Positions 1-9,607 of a DNA stretch of 64,000 bases are shown in pieces; position 1 is the stretch's first letter, and each line of letters begins with the position of its first letter. The notes under the pieces are model-generated. The model ran no database searches. It was given only the letters and a program-made list of their open reading frames with translations, and had not been told where the DNA came from. Source of the DNA: Bacteroidota bacterium (GTDB taxonomy: Bacteria > Bacteroidota > Bacteroidia > Bacteroidales > Prolixibacteraceae); assembly GCA_029265715.1 (NCBI GenBank), contig JAJUGZ010000005.1, positions 1 through 64,000 of the forward strand, in the 5' to 3' direction. The translations under genes and the position numbers were made by a program.

Positions 1-274
1 AGGCCTAGCATATTGATATTCTTCATTGTTGCTCTTTTTTGTACTGTAAAATAGGCAATCTAACCATATATCCCATGCTTAAAATATTAACAATTAAACA
101 AATATATTAACATTGGGTTTTTAGAGATGCCCTTTAATTAATTTCCACCTTTGGTTTTCTCATGCGATAAGCCTTCCCCAAAAACATGAGCGGTTAGAAA
201 ACGGCTGTGTTTTGTTTTGGTTTTTCAATGTATAGGCAATCGGTGTTCTGATTAGTTTTGTTTTTGTATCTTGA

Positions 275-1399
275 ATGATTATGAATGTAATTTTAAAGCA
301 GGTTCAGTCGAAGAAAGAGTTTACCGAGTTTATTTTTCTTCCGGAGAAAATTCACAAAGGGCACTCAAACTGGCTTCCTCCGGTTTATTTAGATGAACGT
401 ACATTTTTTAATCCGGAGAAAAATCATTCGTTTCGTGATTGTGATACCCGCATGATCTTAGCCTATCAAAATGGGAAGGTGGGGGGCCGTATCATGGGGA
501 TTATTCATCATGCCTACAATCAGTCGCATGGTGTTCGGGATGCCCGCTTTGGGTACCTTGAATGCCCAAACAATCAGGAGATAGCGCACGCGCTCATACA
601 AGATATTGAAACATGGGCCAGGGGAAAAGGGATGGAACGGCTCATCGGGCCATACGGATTTTCAGACAAGGATGTGCAGGGGCTGATGATTGAGGGCTTT
701 GAACATCAACCCATTTTAGATAGTGCCTGTAATTTCCCGTATTTGGTCGAGCTGGTTCGAAATGAGGGATTTGAAAAGGAGGTTGACTGTTTGGTTTACA
801 GATACAAATTAAATGGGTTCCCGCCTGACATTTATCGGCAGATTCATGACCGGATTGAAAATAAAAATGGGTACCGGTTGATTGAGTTTACTACGCGCAG
901 GGAACTGAAACCCTATATCTTACCGGTTCTTCGGGTTGTAAACGAAACCTATAGCGACTTGTATGGCTTTGTTAAGATGGAAGAAGATGTGATGCTGGAA
1001 TTGGCTAACCGGTATTTGCCGGTGCTCGATCCACGTTTTGTGAAAGTAGTCATGTGTGGCGAGCAACTGGTAGGTTTTTTAGTTGGGATCCCCAATTTTA
1101 CCCCGGGGCTGCAAAAAGCACGGGGCCGTATGTTGCCTTTCGGATGGTACCACATCCTGAGATCGATGAAAACGTCCCGTCAGTTGGATTTGATGATGGG
1201 GGGCGTTTTGCCAAAGTTTCAGAACCGGGGGCTCGAAATTTATATGGCTATGCGGTTGATCGAATCGTGCAAGCGGGCCGGATTTAAACAAATTGAGGTG
1301 CACCTGGTCCTTGAAACAAACCAACGTATGCTGGCCGAGCTACATAAGATTGGGGCTGTGCCACACAAGCGGTTTCGGGTATTTCAAAAAGCGCTTTAG
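275..1399 (+). CDS. GNAT-like N-acetyltransferase family protein (hypothetical)
   Basis: Long ORF of 374 aa; acetyltransferase-like C-terminal region (…GGVLPKFQNRGLEIYMAMRLIESCKRAGFKQIEVHLVLETNQRMLAELHKIGA…). Confidence 0.65.
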   Translation: MIMNVILKQVQSKKEFTEFIFLPEKIHKGHSNWLPPVYLDERTFFNPEKNHSFRDCDTRMILAYQNGKVGGRIMGIIHHAYNQSHGVRDARFGYLECPNNQEIAHALIQDIETWARGKGMERLIGPYGFSDKDVQGLMIEGFEHQPILDSACNFPYLVELVRNEGFEKEVDCLVYRYKLNGFPPDIYRQIHDRIENKNGYRLIEFTTRRELKPYILPVLRVVNETYSDLYGFVKMEEDVMLELANRYLPVLDPRFVKVVMCGEQLVGFLVGIPNFTPGLQKARGRMLPFGWYHILRSMKTSRQLDLMMGGVLPKFQNRGLEIYMAMRLIESCKRAGFKQIEVHLVLETNQRMLAELHKIGAVPHKRFRVFQKAL

Positions 1400-1403
1400 T
1401 AAA

Positions 1404-2291
1404 TCAGAACTTTCTTCTGCCGGTATCAACCACCAGCAATCGAGCAGGGTGAATCTGGATGGTTACCGGGCTGTTTAACCGGGTCGGTTCCCCGTCGATA
1501 TGAAATTGGTTTTCAGGCGTAGAAATAATTACGGGTTGGGTACTCCGGATTATTCTCAGATAACTGGTCGGTTTTAGTTTCCCTAAAAAAAGGCGCAAGA
1601 CGATTTGAGGAAACATCCAAAGCGGAAACGGATAGGCCAGAATAACTTCAAACTGTCCGTCGGTAGGGTTTGATTGGGCTGAAATAATGGCATTGTTTCC
1701 GAACTGACGGGTATTGGCGACCGTGAGCATGAAAAATTCGCCAGAAATTTCTTCCGTATCAGTTTTTACAACAGCCTGGATGGGATGGAAGGAACGGATA
1801 TTTTTCAGCGTGCTGACCACGTAATTTCGGAAGCCCCGTTTTTTGCGGTGGGCGAAATTTACAGCCACGGCGCTGTCGAACCCGATACCTGAGACATTGA
1901 CACTTTTCTGGTTGTTGAACGACAGTACATCACAGGCAACCGATTTTTGTTCGCGGATTGCTTTCATTAGCTGGTTGAGATTCCGGTTAAACCCGAATTC
2001 GCGGGCAAAGCCGTTTCCGGAGCCTGTGGGGTAAACGGCCAGTTTTTTCCCGGTCCCTGAGAGGGCAGAGGCTATCTCGCTGACAGTCCCGTCGCCGCCA
2101 ACAGCTACGAACACATCATAATTTTCAAGCTCTTCTCCGACGATTTGTATGCTATGCCCCGCATACTCTGAAAAGCGGATTGTTGTTTCGTCGCCCAAAT
2201 CTTGTATTTCCCGAAGAAGTTTTTTATGCTTCTTCTTGCCTGAATTCGGATTCAGGATAAAAAGAGCTTTCGGATAATCGGTTTCCAGCAT
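1404..2291 (-). CDS. Diacylglycerol kinase / YegS-type lipid kinase family protein
   Basis: NPNSGKKK and GGDGTVSEIASAL…YPTGSGNGFAREFG motifs of the DAGK catalytic domain. Confidence 0.85.
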   Translation of the reverse strand: MLETDYPKALFILNPNSGKKKHKKLLREIQDLGDETTIRFSEYAGHSIQIVGEELENYDVFVAVGGDGTVSEIASALSGTGKKLAVYPTGSGNGFAREFGFNRNLNQLMKAIREQKSVACDVLSFNNQKSVNVSGIGFDSAVAVNFAHRKKRGFRNYVVSTLKNIRSFHPIQAVVKTDTEEISGEFFMLTVANTRQFGNNAIISAQSNPTDGQFEVILAYPFPLWMFPQIVLRLFLGKLKPTSYLRIIRSTQPVIISTPENQFHIDGEPTRLNSPVTIQIHPARLLVVDTGRRKF

Positions 2292-2348
2292 CGGTTTTTG
2301 ATATGGGGTTGGGAAGAGAAGGCCGGGGGAAGCCCGGCTCTTGGTTTA

Positions 2349-2954
2349 TTATTTGTGCCTTTTCTTTAGTTCGCGCGCCAAATCTTCGATGCGGTAGCCT
2401 TTATGGCTCAGCAGCACAATCAGGTGGTACAGCAAATCGGCTCCCTCGTACAAAAAGTTTTCATCGTCGTTGGCCATGGCCCCGATGATGGTTTCAACAG
2501 CTTCTTCGCCCACTTTCTGTGCAATTTTGCGTGTGCCATTTCTGAACAGCGAGGTGGTGTACGAACCTTCCGGCATTTCTTCTTTTCGTTTATCGATAAA
2601 GTCTTGAAGATACTCGAGGAACATCAGGTCGCTTTCTTCGTTTTCTTCGTTCCAGCAGGTGTCGGCACCAGTGTGGCAAGTCGGCCCTACCGGATTTACT
2701 TTAATTAGAAGTGTATCGTTGTCGCAATCGCTCAGTATTTCAACCACGTTCAGGAAATGCCCCGACTCTTCGCCTTTGGTCCAAAGCCGGTTCTTGGTGC
2801 GGCTGAAAAAGGTCACCTGGCCGGTTTCTTCGGTTTTGGCCACGGCTTCTTCGTTCATGAATCCGAGCATGAGCACTTTCAGGGTGGTATTGTCTTGAAT
2901 AATAGCCGGAATCAGGCCATTTAGTTTGGTGAAATCAAGTTTTGTACTTTCCAT
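2349..2954 (-). CDS. hisIE: Bifunctional phosphoribosyl-AMP cyclohydrolase / phosphoribosyl-ATP diphosphatase
   Basis: HisI motifs (FFSRTKNRLWTKGEESGHFLNV, DTLLIKVNPVGPTCHTG) fused to HisE (GEEAVETIIGAMANDDENFLYEGADLLYHLIVLL). Confidence 0.95.
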   Translation of the reverse strand: MESTKLDFTKLNGLIPAIIQDNTTLKVLMLGFMNEEAVAKTEETGQVTFFSRTKNRLWTKGEESGHFLNVVEILSDCDNDTLLIKVNPVGPTCHTGADTCWNEENEESDLMFLEYLQDFIDKRKEEMPEGSYTTSLFRNGTRKIAQKVGEEAVETIIGAMANDDENFLYEGADLLYHLIVLLSHKGYRIEDLARELKKRHK

Positions 2955-3019
2955 TTTATAACTCGTTTAGATATTTCTTATTTTATAAAGTCACAGCTCC
3001 AATCAGGGGCTCCAAACAT

Positions 3020-3236
3020 GTTTCATTCGTATAAATTTTCAAAGCCGGTTCGTACAATTTTCGTAACAGCTTTTTCTTTTCAATCAAATTAGCACCGACA
3101 TGGAATAGCCATTTGTACATCTTCGGGTGGTGTGAACTTTGGCGCACATGGCTATTTCATCTGTAAATGAGTTGTTTTTAACTTGTCAGATGGAATAGCC
3201 ATTTATTCATTCTCGTGCTCTTATGGCTATTTCGTG
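3020..3236 (+). repeat. Structured repeat, locus A: conserved flank + 61-nt hairpin unit (3100-3160) + 29-nt spacer + 46-nt hairpin unit (3190-3235)
   Basis: ATTCGTATAAATTTTCAA…GTTCGTACAATTTTCGTAAC flank; ATGGAATAGCCAT…ATGGCTATTTCAT inverted repeats; same blocks recur at ~12803-12941 and, in reverse orientation, at ~54955-55277. Confidence 0.85.
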
Positions 3237-3241
3237 GTTGG

Positions 3242-3997
3242 CTAAAGGCGAATAGGGATATTTTTCGAACGAAGATAGTTCTTCAGATCGGGTATCGCAA
3301 TTTCTTTGTAGTGGAAAATGCTGGCTGCCAGTCCGGCATCGGCTTTCCCGGTTGTAAACACATCAACAAAATGATCCATGTTCCCGGCCCCGCCCGATGC
3401 AATGATCGGTATTTTCAGCATATCGGCCATTTGTGCCAGTTCGTTGTTGGCAAAGCCGGCTTTGGTTCCGTCGTGGTCCATCGAGGTAAACAGGATTTCG
3501 CCGGCGCCGCGGCTTTCGGCTTCTTTGGCCCACGAAAACAGTTCCTTGTCGGTAAGTATCCGGCCCCCGTTTACCGTGACAGTCCAGCGTCCTCCACAGT
3601 TTTTTGCGTCGATGGCTACCACAACGAACTGGGTCCCGAAGTTGAGCGCCAGCTCATCAATGAATTTCGGGTTGCGCACGGCCGACGAGTTGATACTGAT
3701 CTTGTCTGCCCCGGCGCTTAGCAACGCCTCAGCATCTTTCAGTTCACTAATGCCACCACCTACCGTAAAGGGGATATTTAGTTCGCGGGCAATGCGTTTT
3801 ACCAGTTCGACGAACGTTTTCCGGCCTTCGTGTGTGGCAGTGATGTCGAGGAAAACCAGTTCGTCGGCTCCCTGTTCTGCATACATGGCGCCAAGTTCGA
3901 CCGGGTCGCCTACGCTTTTAATATTCAGAAAGTTGATACCCTTCACGGTCTGACCGTCTTTGATATCCAGGCATGGGATGATTCGTTTTGCTAACAT
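3242..3997 (-). CDS. hisF: Imidazole glycerol phosphate synthase cyclase subunit
   Basis: [20 protein letters not shown] start and full HisF TIM-barrel motifs. Confidence 0.97.
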   Translation of the reverse strand: MLAKRIIPCLDIKDGQTVKGINFLNIKSVGDPVELGAMYAEQGADELVFLDITATHEGRKTFVELVKRIARELNIPFTVGGGISELKDAEALLSAGADKISINSSAVRNPKFIDELALNFGTQFVVVAIDAKNCGGRWTVTVNGGRILTDKELFSWAKEAESRGAGEILFTSMDHDGTKAGFANNELAQMADMLKIPIIASGGAGNMDHFVDVFTTGKADAGLAASIFHYKEIAIPDLKNYLRSKNIPIRL

Positions 3998-4024
3998 TTT
4001 TTAGTTCCTGAGGCACTTTAATGC

Positions 4025-4747
4025 TTATCGTATAAATTTACTAATCTCCTCTAATTTAATTCGTCCTTCGTAAATTGCTTTTCCGGTAATGACGCCCGGA
4101 ACGCCCATTTCGTTGAGGTCGTGAATGTCTTTCATTGATGCAATTCCACCGCTGGCGATCAATTCCAGATCAGGAAACTGTTCCATGATTTCTTTATACA
4201 GGTCAATGCTTGGCCCGGTTAACATGCCGTCGCGGGCAATGTCGGTCGAGATGACTTTTCGGATCCCGTTGCTGGTGTAGCTTTCGATGAAATCAAGAAT
4301 CGGCAGTTCCGAAACCTCGAGCCAGCCGCTTACGGCAATCTTTTTGTCTTTGGCGTCGGCCCCCAGAATGATTTTCTCCGGACCATATTTTTCAATCCAG
4401 TGCAGAAATGTGTTGCGGTCTTTCACCGCAATGCTTCCGCCGGTTACCATTTGTGCCCCGCTCTCGAAGGCAATCCGAAGATCTTCGTCTGATTTCAGTC
4501 CTCCTCCAAAGTCGATGACCAGCCCGGTTCGGGTGGCAATGGTCTCGAGCACCTTATAGTTGACAATGTGTTTGGCTTTGGCTCCATCCAGGTCGACCAG
4601 ATGCAAGCGTGTTATTCCGGCGCCTTCAAACATCTTGGCTACTTCCAATGGATTTTCGTTGTACACCGTTTTCTGGCTGTAATCGCCCTGAGACAGGCGG
4701 ACACACTTGGCGTCGATCAGGTCAATGGCTGGAATAATTGTTATCAT
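4025..4747 (-). CDS. hisA: Phosphoribosylformimino-5-aminoimidazole carboxamide ribotide isomerase
   Basis: [20 protein letters not shown]…[10 protein letters not shown]… HisA motifs; operon context. Confidence 0.97.
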   Translation of the reverse strand: MITIIPAIDLIDAKCVRLSQGDYSQKTVYNENPLEVAKMFEGAGITRLHLVDLDGAKAKHIVNYKVLETIATRTGLVIDFGGGLKSDEDLRIAFESGAQMVTGGSIAVKDRNTFLHWIEKYGPEKIILGADAKDKKIAVSGWLEVSELPILDFIESYTSNGIRKVISTDIARDGMLTGPSIDLYKEIMEQFPDLELIASGGIASMKDIHDLNEMGVPGVITGKAIYEGRIKLEEISKFIR

Positions 4748-4765
4748 TTTTTAATAGTTGCAAAG

Positions 4766-5131
4766 TTACAGGGGTCCTAAGTATTCATTAGTTTTCTGTT
4801 GTTGAAATGAAGAAAGCATCCTTTCTATTTCTCCTTGTTTCTTCAAACAGAGAATTAAATTCTGATTCTTCAAAGAATCCGATATTTCTTGAAATTCTTA
4901 ACTGGTTCTGCGGTTCGGATAGTACCCCCATTGAAATTTTCGAGAATCGGACGAAATCAGATTTTGTTTTTCGTCCAAAGCCTTCCGCAATATTTGATGG
5001 GATAGAAATTGAGTATCGTCCGATCAGACTCGTTAATCCGTAAATTCCTTCTTTCGGAGATGCTTGTGTGATTTTGTAAATATTGGTTACTAAATCCATC
5101 GATTTTTGCCAAACAGTAAGTTTTCAATTTC
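4766..5131 (-). pseudogene. Frameshifted four-helix-bundle protein (S23 rRNA intervening-sequence protein family)
   Basis: Core ORF 4788-5099 MDLVTNIYKIT…LIGRYSISIPSNIAEGFGRKTKSDFVRF… is typical of the family. Upstream IENL and TVWQKSM lie in different frames (near 5117-5122), and downstream EIERMLSSFQQQKTNEYLGPL* lies in another frame (near 4829-4836). Confidence 0.75.
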
Positions 5132-5155
5132 TCTGCTAGTTTGTTCCTCTGTTTC

Positions 5156-5755
5156 TCAAATTCGTAAAAAATTTTCTAATATTTTAGAACCGACAGTCCC
5201 GCTTTTTTCGGGGTGAAACTGGGTAGCATAAAAGTTATCGCGGTGCAACGCAGCACTGAATGGATTGATATAATCGCCAAGGGCTGCCGTGTGTTCGCCA
5301 ACCGTGGCATAATAGGAGTGCACGAAATAGACATATTGATTTTCGAGCGACGGATCGAAAATGGCGCTTTTCAGCTTGGTAATGGTATTCCATCCCATGT
5401 GTGGGACTTTGGTTACGAACTCCATTCCGGGGTCAGGAACAAACCGTCTTACCTTTTCTTCAAAGATGCCCAAGCAGGGTGTGTCGCCTTCTTCCGAATG
5501 CGTACACATCAGTTGCAATCCCAGGCAAATACCTAAAACAGGTTGTTTAAGTTGCGGGATCAGTACATCCAGGCCTTCTTTTCTCAGGTAAGCCATTGTG
5601 GTGCTGGCCTCGCCAACGCCCGGGAAAATAACCTTATCGGCCGCTTTAATTTTTTCATGGTCGCCGGTTATTTGGGCCGAAACTCCCAATCGGAGCAAGG
5701 CATTGCTTACCGATTCAATATTTCCGGCGTTGTACTTTATAATGACGATGTTCAT
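5156..5755 (-). CDS. hisH: Imidazole glycerol phosphate synthase glutamine amidotransferase subunit
   Basis: Class-I GATase motifs PVLGICLGLQLM and QFHPEKSG; operon context. Confidence 0.96.
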   Translation of the reverse strand: MNIVIIKYNAGNIESVSNALLRLGVSAQITGDHEKIKAADKVIFPGVGEASTTMAYLRKEGLDVLIPQLKQPVLGICLGLQLMCTHSEEGDTPCLGIFEEKVRRFVPDPGMEFVTKVPHMGWNTITKLKSAIFDPSLENQYVYFVHSYYATVGEHTAALGDYINPFSAALHRDNFYATQFHPEKSGTVGSKILENFLRI

Positions 5756-5827
5756 AACTGTAATTTTTTGCGTTTTTCGGTAACAACGAACGAGCGCTTG
5801 CTTTACATTTGTATTGTTATTTTTCAG

Positions 5828-5899
5828 GGCGCGTTCTTCTAACGGTTAGGAATCCGGTTTCTCAATCCGGCAATGGCAGTTCGATTCTGCTACGCGCTA
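5828..5899 (+). tRNA. tRNA-Glu(CUC)-like gene
   Basis: Folds by hand: acceptor GGCGCGT/ACGCGCT (G1.U72), D-arm TTCT/GGAA, anticodon arm CCGGT-TTCTCAA-TCCGG (U.U at 31-39, anticodon CTC at 5861-5863), T-arm GGCAG-TTCGATT-CTGCT; no encoded CCA. Confidence 0.7.
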
Positions 5900-5908
5900 C
5901 ATTTTTGT

Positions 5909-6439
5909 TCATTTTAGAAGATTAGCAATTACTTCTTTCATTTCCTGAAACTCTTCTTCTTTGTAAAGTCTGGTCATGTAAACAATCTTCCCGGTTTTAT
6001 CAATGATAACATTTCGTATTACTCCTGCGCCTTTTTCAGCAAATTGGTAAAAAATACCCCCTTTCGGATCGAGTGTTAACGGGTAAGTTACCGGAATTTC
6101 TTTGGCAAATTTCTCGACTTTGGCTTTGGGTTCATCCAGATCAATTCCATAGAGTGCGAACTGAGGGTTGTTTTTATATTTGTTCCAGATGTCGGCTTCG
6201 ATGTGTGGCATTTCTTTCCGGCAAACCGAACACCAGCTGGCCGTAAATTGCAACATCACAACTTTCCCTTTCAGGTCGGATATTTGAACCTTCTTCCCAT
6301 CGGTAGTGGTCATGGTAAAATCAGGGACCTGTTGCCCGATTTTGACAATGTATCCGTAGTCGGCCGGAATTTCTTTAACCGGCGTTTGGGCTTTTGCAGC
6401 GAAAGCCAGAAGCAGAAAGGTAAATGTTAAAAGCTTCAT
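5909..6439 (-). CDS. TlpA-like thioredoxin-fold protein, secreted
   Basis: Signal peptide; FTASWCSVCRKEMPHIE (CxxC) motif. Confidence 0.85.
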   Translation of the reverse strand: MKLLTFTFLLLAFAAKAQTPVKEIPADYGYIVKIGQQVPDFTMTTTDGKKVQISDLKGKVVMLQFTASWCSVCRKEMPHIEADIWNKYKNNPQFALYGIDLDEPKAKVEKFAKEIPVTYPLTLDPKGGIFYQFAEKGAGVIRNVIIDKTGKIVYMTRLYKEEEFQEMKEVIANLLK

Positions 6440-6463
6440 TGTTTAGTTTTTTTAAGTGTCGGA

Positions 6464-7348
6464 TTAATTAAATACCACAGTTTTGTTTTTGTAAACCAAT
6501 ATTTTGCGTTGCAGGTGCTTGAAGACGGCGTGCGAAAGCACGATTTTTTCCAGGTCGCGTCCTTTGCGCACCAGGCGTTCGACCGTATCGATGTGGCTGC
6601 AACGTGTTACATCCTGCTCAATAATGGGCCCGCCATCCAGTTCGCTGGTCACGTAATGGCTGGTTGCCCCGATAATTTTCACTCCGCGTTCGTAGGCCGC
6701 GTGGTACGGTTTGGCCCCTGCAAACGCCGGAAGGAATGAGTGGTGGATGTTGATGATTTTGTTTGGGTATTGGGCTACAAATTCGGGCGATAGTACCTGC
6801 ATGTACCGGGCCAGTACAATGAAGTCGATCTTGTGCTGCTTAAGCAATTCGATTTCTTTGGCCTCCTGTTCTGCTTTATTTTCTCCATTTACCGGGATGT
6901 ACTGGAACTCGATGTCGAAACGGCGAGCCACTGGTTCCAGGTCCATGTGGTTGCTGATGATCAGCGGGATGTCGACATCCCATTCTCCGGCCGTATAACG
7001 CGAAAGGATATCGAACAGGCAGTGAGGCATTTTGGATACAAAAATGGCCATGCGCGGAATGCGTTTCGAGAAATGAAGGGAATAAACCATCTCCAGTTTC
7101 GATGCGATTAGCGTATCGAAGTATTCGTTGATTTTATCGGGAGGAATGGCAAATCCTTCCAGCTCCCATTCAACACGCATGTAAAAAATCTTCTGGACAC
7201 GGTCGACGTATTGGTCGAGGTAAATAATATTTCCGTTGTTCTTGTTCAGAAACTCGGTAACGGTAGCCAAAATTCCCTGTCGGTCGGGGCAGTGGATCAA
7301 TAAAATGGCTGTATTCTTTTTTTCCCTTAACGGTTTGATGCTTTTCAT
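6464..7348 (-). CDS. purU: Formyltetrahydrofolate deformylase
   Basis: N-terminal ACT domain (LIHCPDRQGILATVTEFL) plus formyltransferase-type domain (NIHHSFLPAFAGAKPYHAAYERGVKIIGATSHYVTSELDGGPIIEQ). Confidence 0.95.
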   Translation of the reverse strand: MKSIKPLREKKNTAILLIHCPDRQGILATVTEFLNKNNGNIIYLDQYVDRVQKIFYMRVEWELEGFAIPPDKINEYFDTLIASKLEMVYSLHFSKRIPRMAIFVSKMPHCLFDILSRYTAGEWDVDIPLIISNHMDLEPVARRFDIEFQYIPVNGENKAEQEAKEIELLKQHKIDFIVLARYMQVLSPEFVAQYPNKIINIHHSFLPAFAGAKPYHAAYERGVKIIGATSHYVTSELDGGPIIEQDVTRCSHIDTVERLVRKGRDLEKIVLSHAVFKHLQRKILVYKNKTVVFN

Positions 7349-7350
7349 TT

Positions 7351-8472
7351 TTATAATGCTCCCTTTGTTGATGGTAGTTCGAAATTAAACACGTCTTTTT
7401 TTATTGCCATTTTGATGGCTCTTGCCAACGCCTTAAAGATACCTTCAATTTTATGATGTTCGTTGGTCCCTTCGGCCTGAATGTTCAGGTTTGCGAGCGA
7501 TGTGTCGGAGAACGACTTAAAGAAATGAAAGAACATTTCGGTTGGCATGTCGCCCACTTTTTCTCTTTTGAACTCGGCGTTCCAAACAATCCACGGGCGG
7601 CCTCCAAAATCGATTGCAACCTGGGCCAGACAGTCGTCCATGGGCAGGCAATAACCGTAGCGCTCAACGCCGCGCTTGTCGCCCAAGGCCAGTTTAAAAG
7701 CTTCGCCCAGGGCCAGGCCGGTATCTTCAATGGTGTGGTGCTCGTCAACTTCCAGGTCGCCGTCAACCTGAATGGTTAGGTTAACTCCGGAGTGGCGGGC
7801 AATCTGGTCGAGCATGTGGTCGAAAAAGCCCAGGCCGGTGTGGATATTGCCTTTTCCGGTTCCGTCCAGGTTTAGTTCAACTTTGATTTTTGTCTCTTTG
7901 GTATTGCGCTCCACAACGGCTATGCGTTCGGGGGCGGCAACTTTGGCGTAAATATCGTCCCAGTCGTTGGTAATTAGCACACAATATTCAGCCAATCCTT
8001 TTTCCCGAAGTAGCTCCTTGAGCGAACCATCATTCAACAAGATTCCTTTTGCGCCCAGGTTTTTAGCCAGTTCAATATCTGTCAGGCGGTCGCCGATCAC
8101 GAAACTATTGGCCAGGTCGTAACTGCCATCCATATATTTCCCGAGCAATCCGGTCCGGGGCTTTCTTGTTGGGGCATTATCAGCCGGGAAGCTCCGGTCG
8201 ATCAGGATATCGTCGAAAACGATGCCTTCGTTTTTTAGTGTTGTAAGCATTTTGTTATGGGCAGGCCAAAAGGTGTCTTCCGGGAAACTGCTGGTTCCCA
8301 GACCATCCTGGTTGGTGACCATCACCAGTTCGTACGAAAGATTTTTGGCAATGAAGTGCATGTTCCTGAAAACTTTGGGGATGAATTCCAGTTTCTCCAG
8401 CGAATCAATCTGTTCGTCGGCTGGCTCCACGATCAGGGTTCCGTCACGGTCGATAAAAAGGGCTCGTTTCAT
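7351..8472 (-). CDS. hisB: Bifunctional histidinol-phosphatase / imidazoleglycerol-phosphate dehydratase
   Basis: HAD motif FIDRDGTLI and IGPD motifs [31 protein letters not shown]. Confidence 0.97.
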   Translation of the reverse strand: MKRALFIDRDGTLIVEPADEQIDSLEKLEFIPKVFRNMHFIAKNLSYELVMVTNQDGLGTSSFPEDTFWPAHNKMLTTLKNEGIVFDDILIDRSFPADNAPTRKPRTGLLGKYMDGSYDLANSFVIGDRLTDIELAKNLGAKGILLNDGSLKELLREKGLAEYCVLITNDWDDIYAKVAAPERIAVVERNTKETKIKVELNLDGTGKGNIHTGLGFFDHMLDQIARHSGVNLTIQVDGDLEVDEHHTIEDTGLALGEAFKLALGDKRGVERYGYCLPMDDCLAQVAIDFGGRPWIVWNAEFKREKVGDMPTEMFFHFFKSFSDTSLANLNIQAEGTNEHHKIEGIFKALARAIKMAIKKDVFNFELPSTKGAL

Positions 8473-8564
8473 GAGTTGTAAATATTGAATATCGAATAAG
8501 AAATCAGAAATGTGGAATGTGTACTTCGATGTTTCTTATTTTCGTATTCGGTGTTTCTTCTTTT

Positions 8565-9596
8565 TTAAATCAGTTCATTCAATGCATCCAGCAATCGTTC
8601 GTTTTCTTCCGGAGAGCCAACGGTGATTCGCAGGCTGTCTTCGCAAAGGGTTACTTTGGAACGGTCGCGGACGATTATCCGGTTTTCTGTCAGGTATTCG
8701 TAGATACCTCTGGCATCGTGCATTTTTACGAGGATAAAGTTAGCATCGGAAGGATAAACTTTTTGCACAAACGGGAATTTTGGCAACGTTTCGATCAGTT
8801 TTAGCCTTTCGGTTAAAATGATATTTACCCATTCGGCTTTTTCCGGAGCTTTTTCCAATAGCTCAAGTGCTTTTTGCTGGGTCAGGATATTGATGTTGTA
8901 CGGGTATTTGATTTTATTGAATATGTGGATAATCTCTGGTTGTGCAAAGGCCATTCCCAGTCGGATTCCTGCCATTCCCCAAGCTTTCGAGAAAGTTTGA
9001 AGGATGATCAGGTTTGGATATTGGTCTAATTGGGGCAGGAAGCTGCTTTCCGGGGCAAAATCAATGTAGGCCTCGTCAAGCACCACAATTCCATCGAATC
9101 CCGAAAGCAATTTTTCAATTTCTCCACGATCCAGCAGATTGCCTGTCGGGTTGTTGGGCGAGCAGATGAAAATGGCTTTGGTGTACAGGTTCGCTGCATT
9201 GAGCAAATCTTGCGCTTTGAAATTGTAATTTTTGTCGAGCTTTACTTTTCGCACTTCCACGTTGTTGATGTCGGCTGCCACCTGGTACATTCCGTAAGTT
9301 GGGTCGATTGAGACGATGTTGTCGACACCTGGCTCGCAAAATGAGCGGAAAACAATATCGATCGGTTCATCACTGCCATTCCCCAGAAAAATTTTTTCCG
9401 GGGGCACCTGTTTAATCTCGGCGATTTTGGTTTTCAGCCTCCATTGCAGCGGATCCGGATAGCGGTTGTAGGGGGCGTTGTACGGATTTTCGTTGGCATC
9501 GAGAAAAACCTCGGCTTCACCCGAAAACTCATCACGGGCTGAAGAGTATGGTTTCAATGCCTTTATATTGTTGCGAAGTAATTTTTCGAGATTCAT
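8565..9596 (-). CDS. hisC: Histidinol-phosphate aminotransferase
   Basis: Class-II aminotransferase motifs ([27 protein letters not shown]). Confidence 0.95.
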   Translation of the reverse strand: MNLEKLLRNNIKALKPYSSARDEFSGEAEVFLDANENPYNAPYNRYPDPLQWRLKTKIAEIKQVPPEKIFLGNGSDEPIDIVFRSFCEPGVDNIVSIDPTYGMYQVAADINNVEVRKVKLDKNYNFKAQDLLNAANLYTKAIFICSPNNPTGNLLDRGEIEKLLSGFDGIVVLDEAYIDFAPESSFLPQLDQYPNLIILQTFSKAWGMAGIRLGMAFAQPEIIHIFNKIKYPYNINILTQQKALELLEKAPEKAEWVNIILTERLKLIETLPKFPFVQKVYPSDANFILVKMHDARGIYEYLTENRIIVRDRSKVTLCEDSLRITVGSPEENERLLDALNELI

Positions 9597-9607
9597 TGTT
9601 GTATATT

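Noticed and set aside
3020-3236. Possible CRISPR-like array in the repeats near hisF
   Set aside because: Only two hairpin units of different length with a conserved, not variable, spacer; no cas genes in the window.
3378-3953. 191-aa plus-strand ORF
   Set aside because: Antisense to hisF; Ser/Pro/Ala-rich shadow ORF with no recognisable motif.
5543-5842. 99-aa plus-strand ORF running into the tRNA-like gene
   Set aside because: Antisense to hisH and overlapping the tRNA-like gene; shadow ORF.
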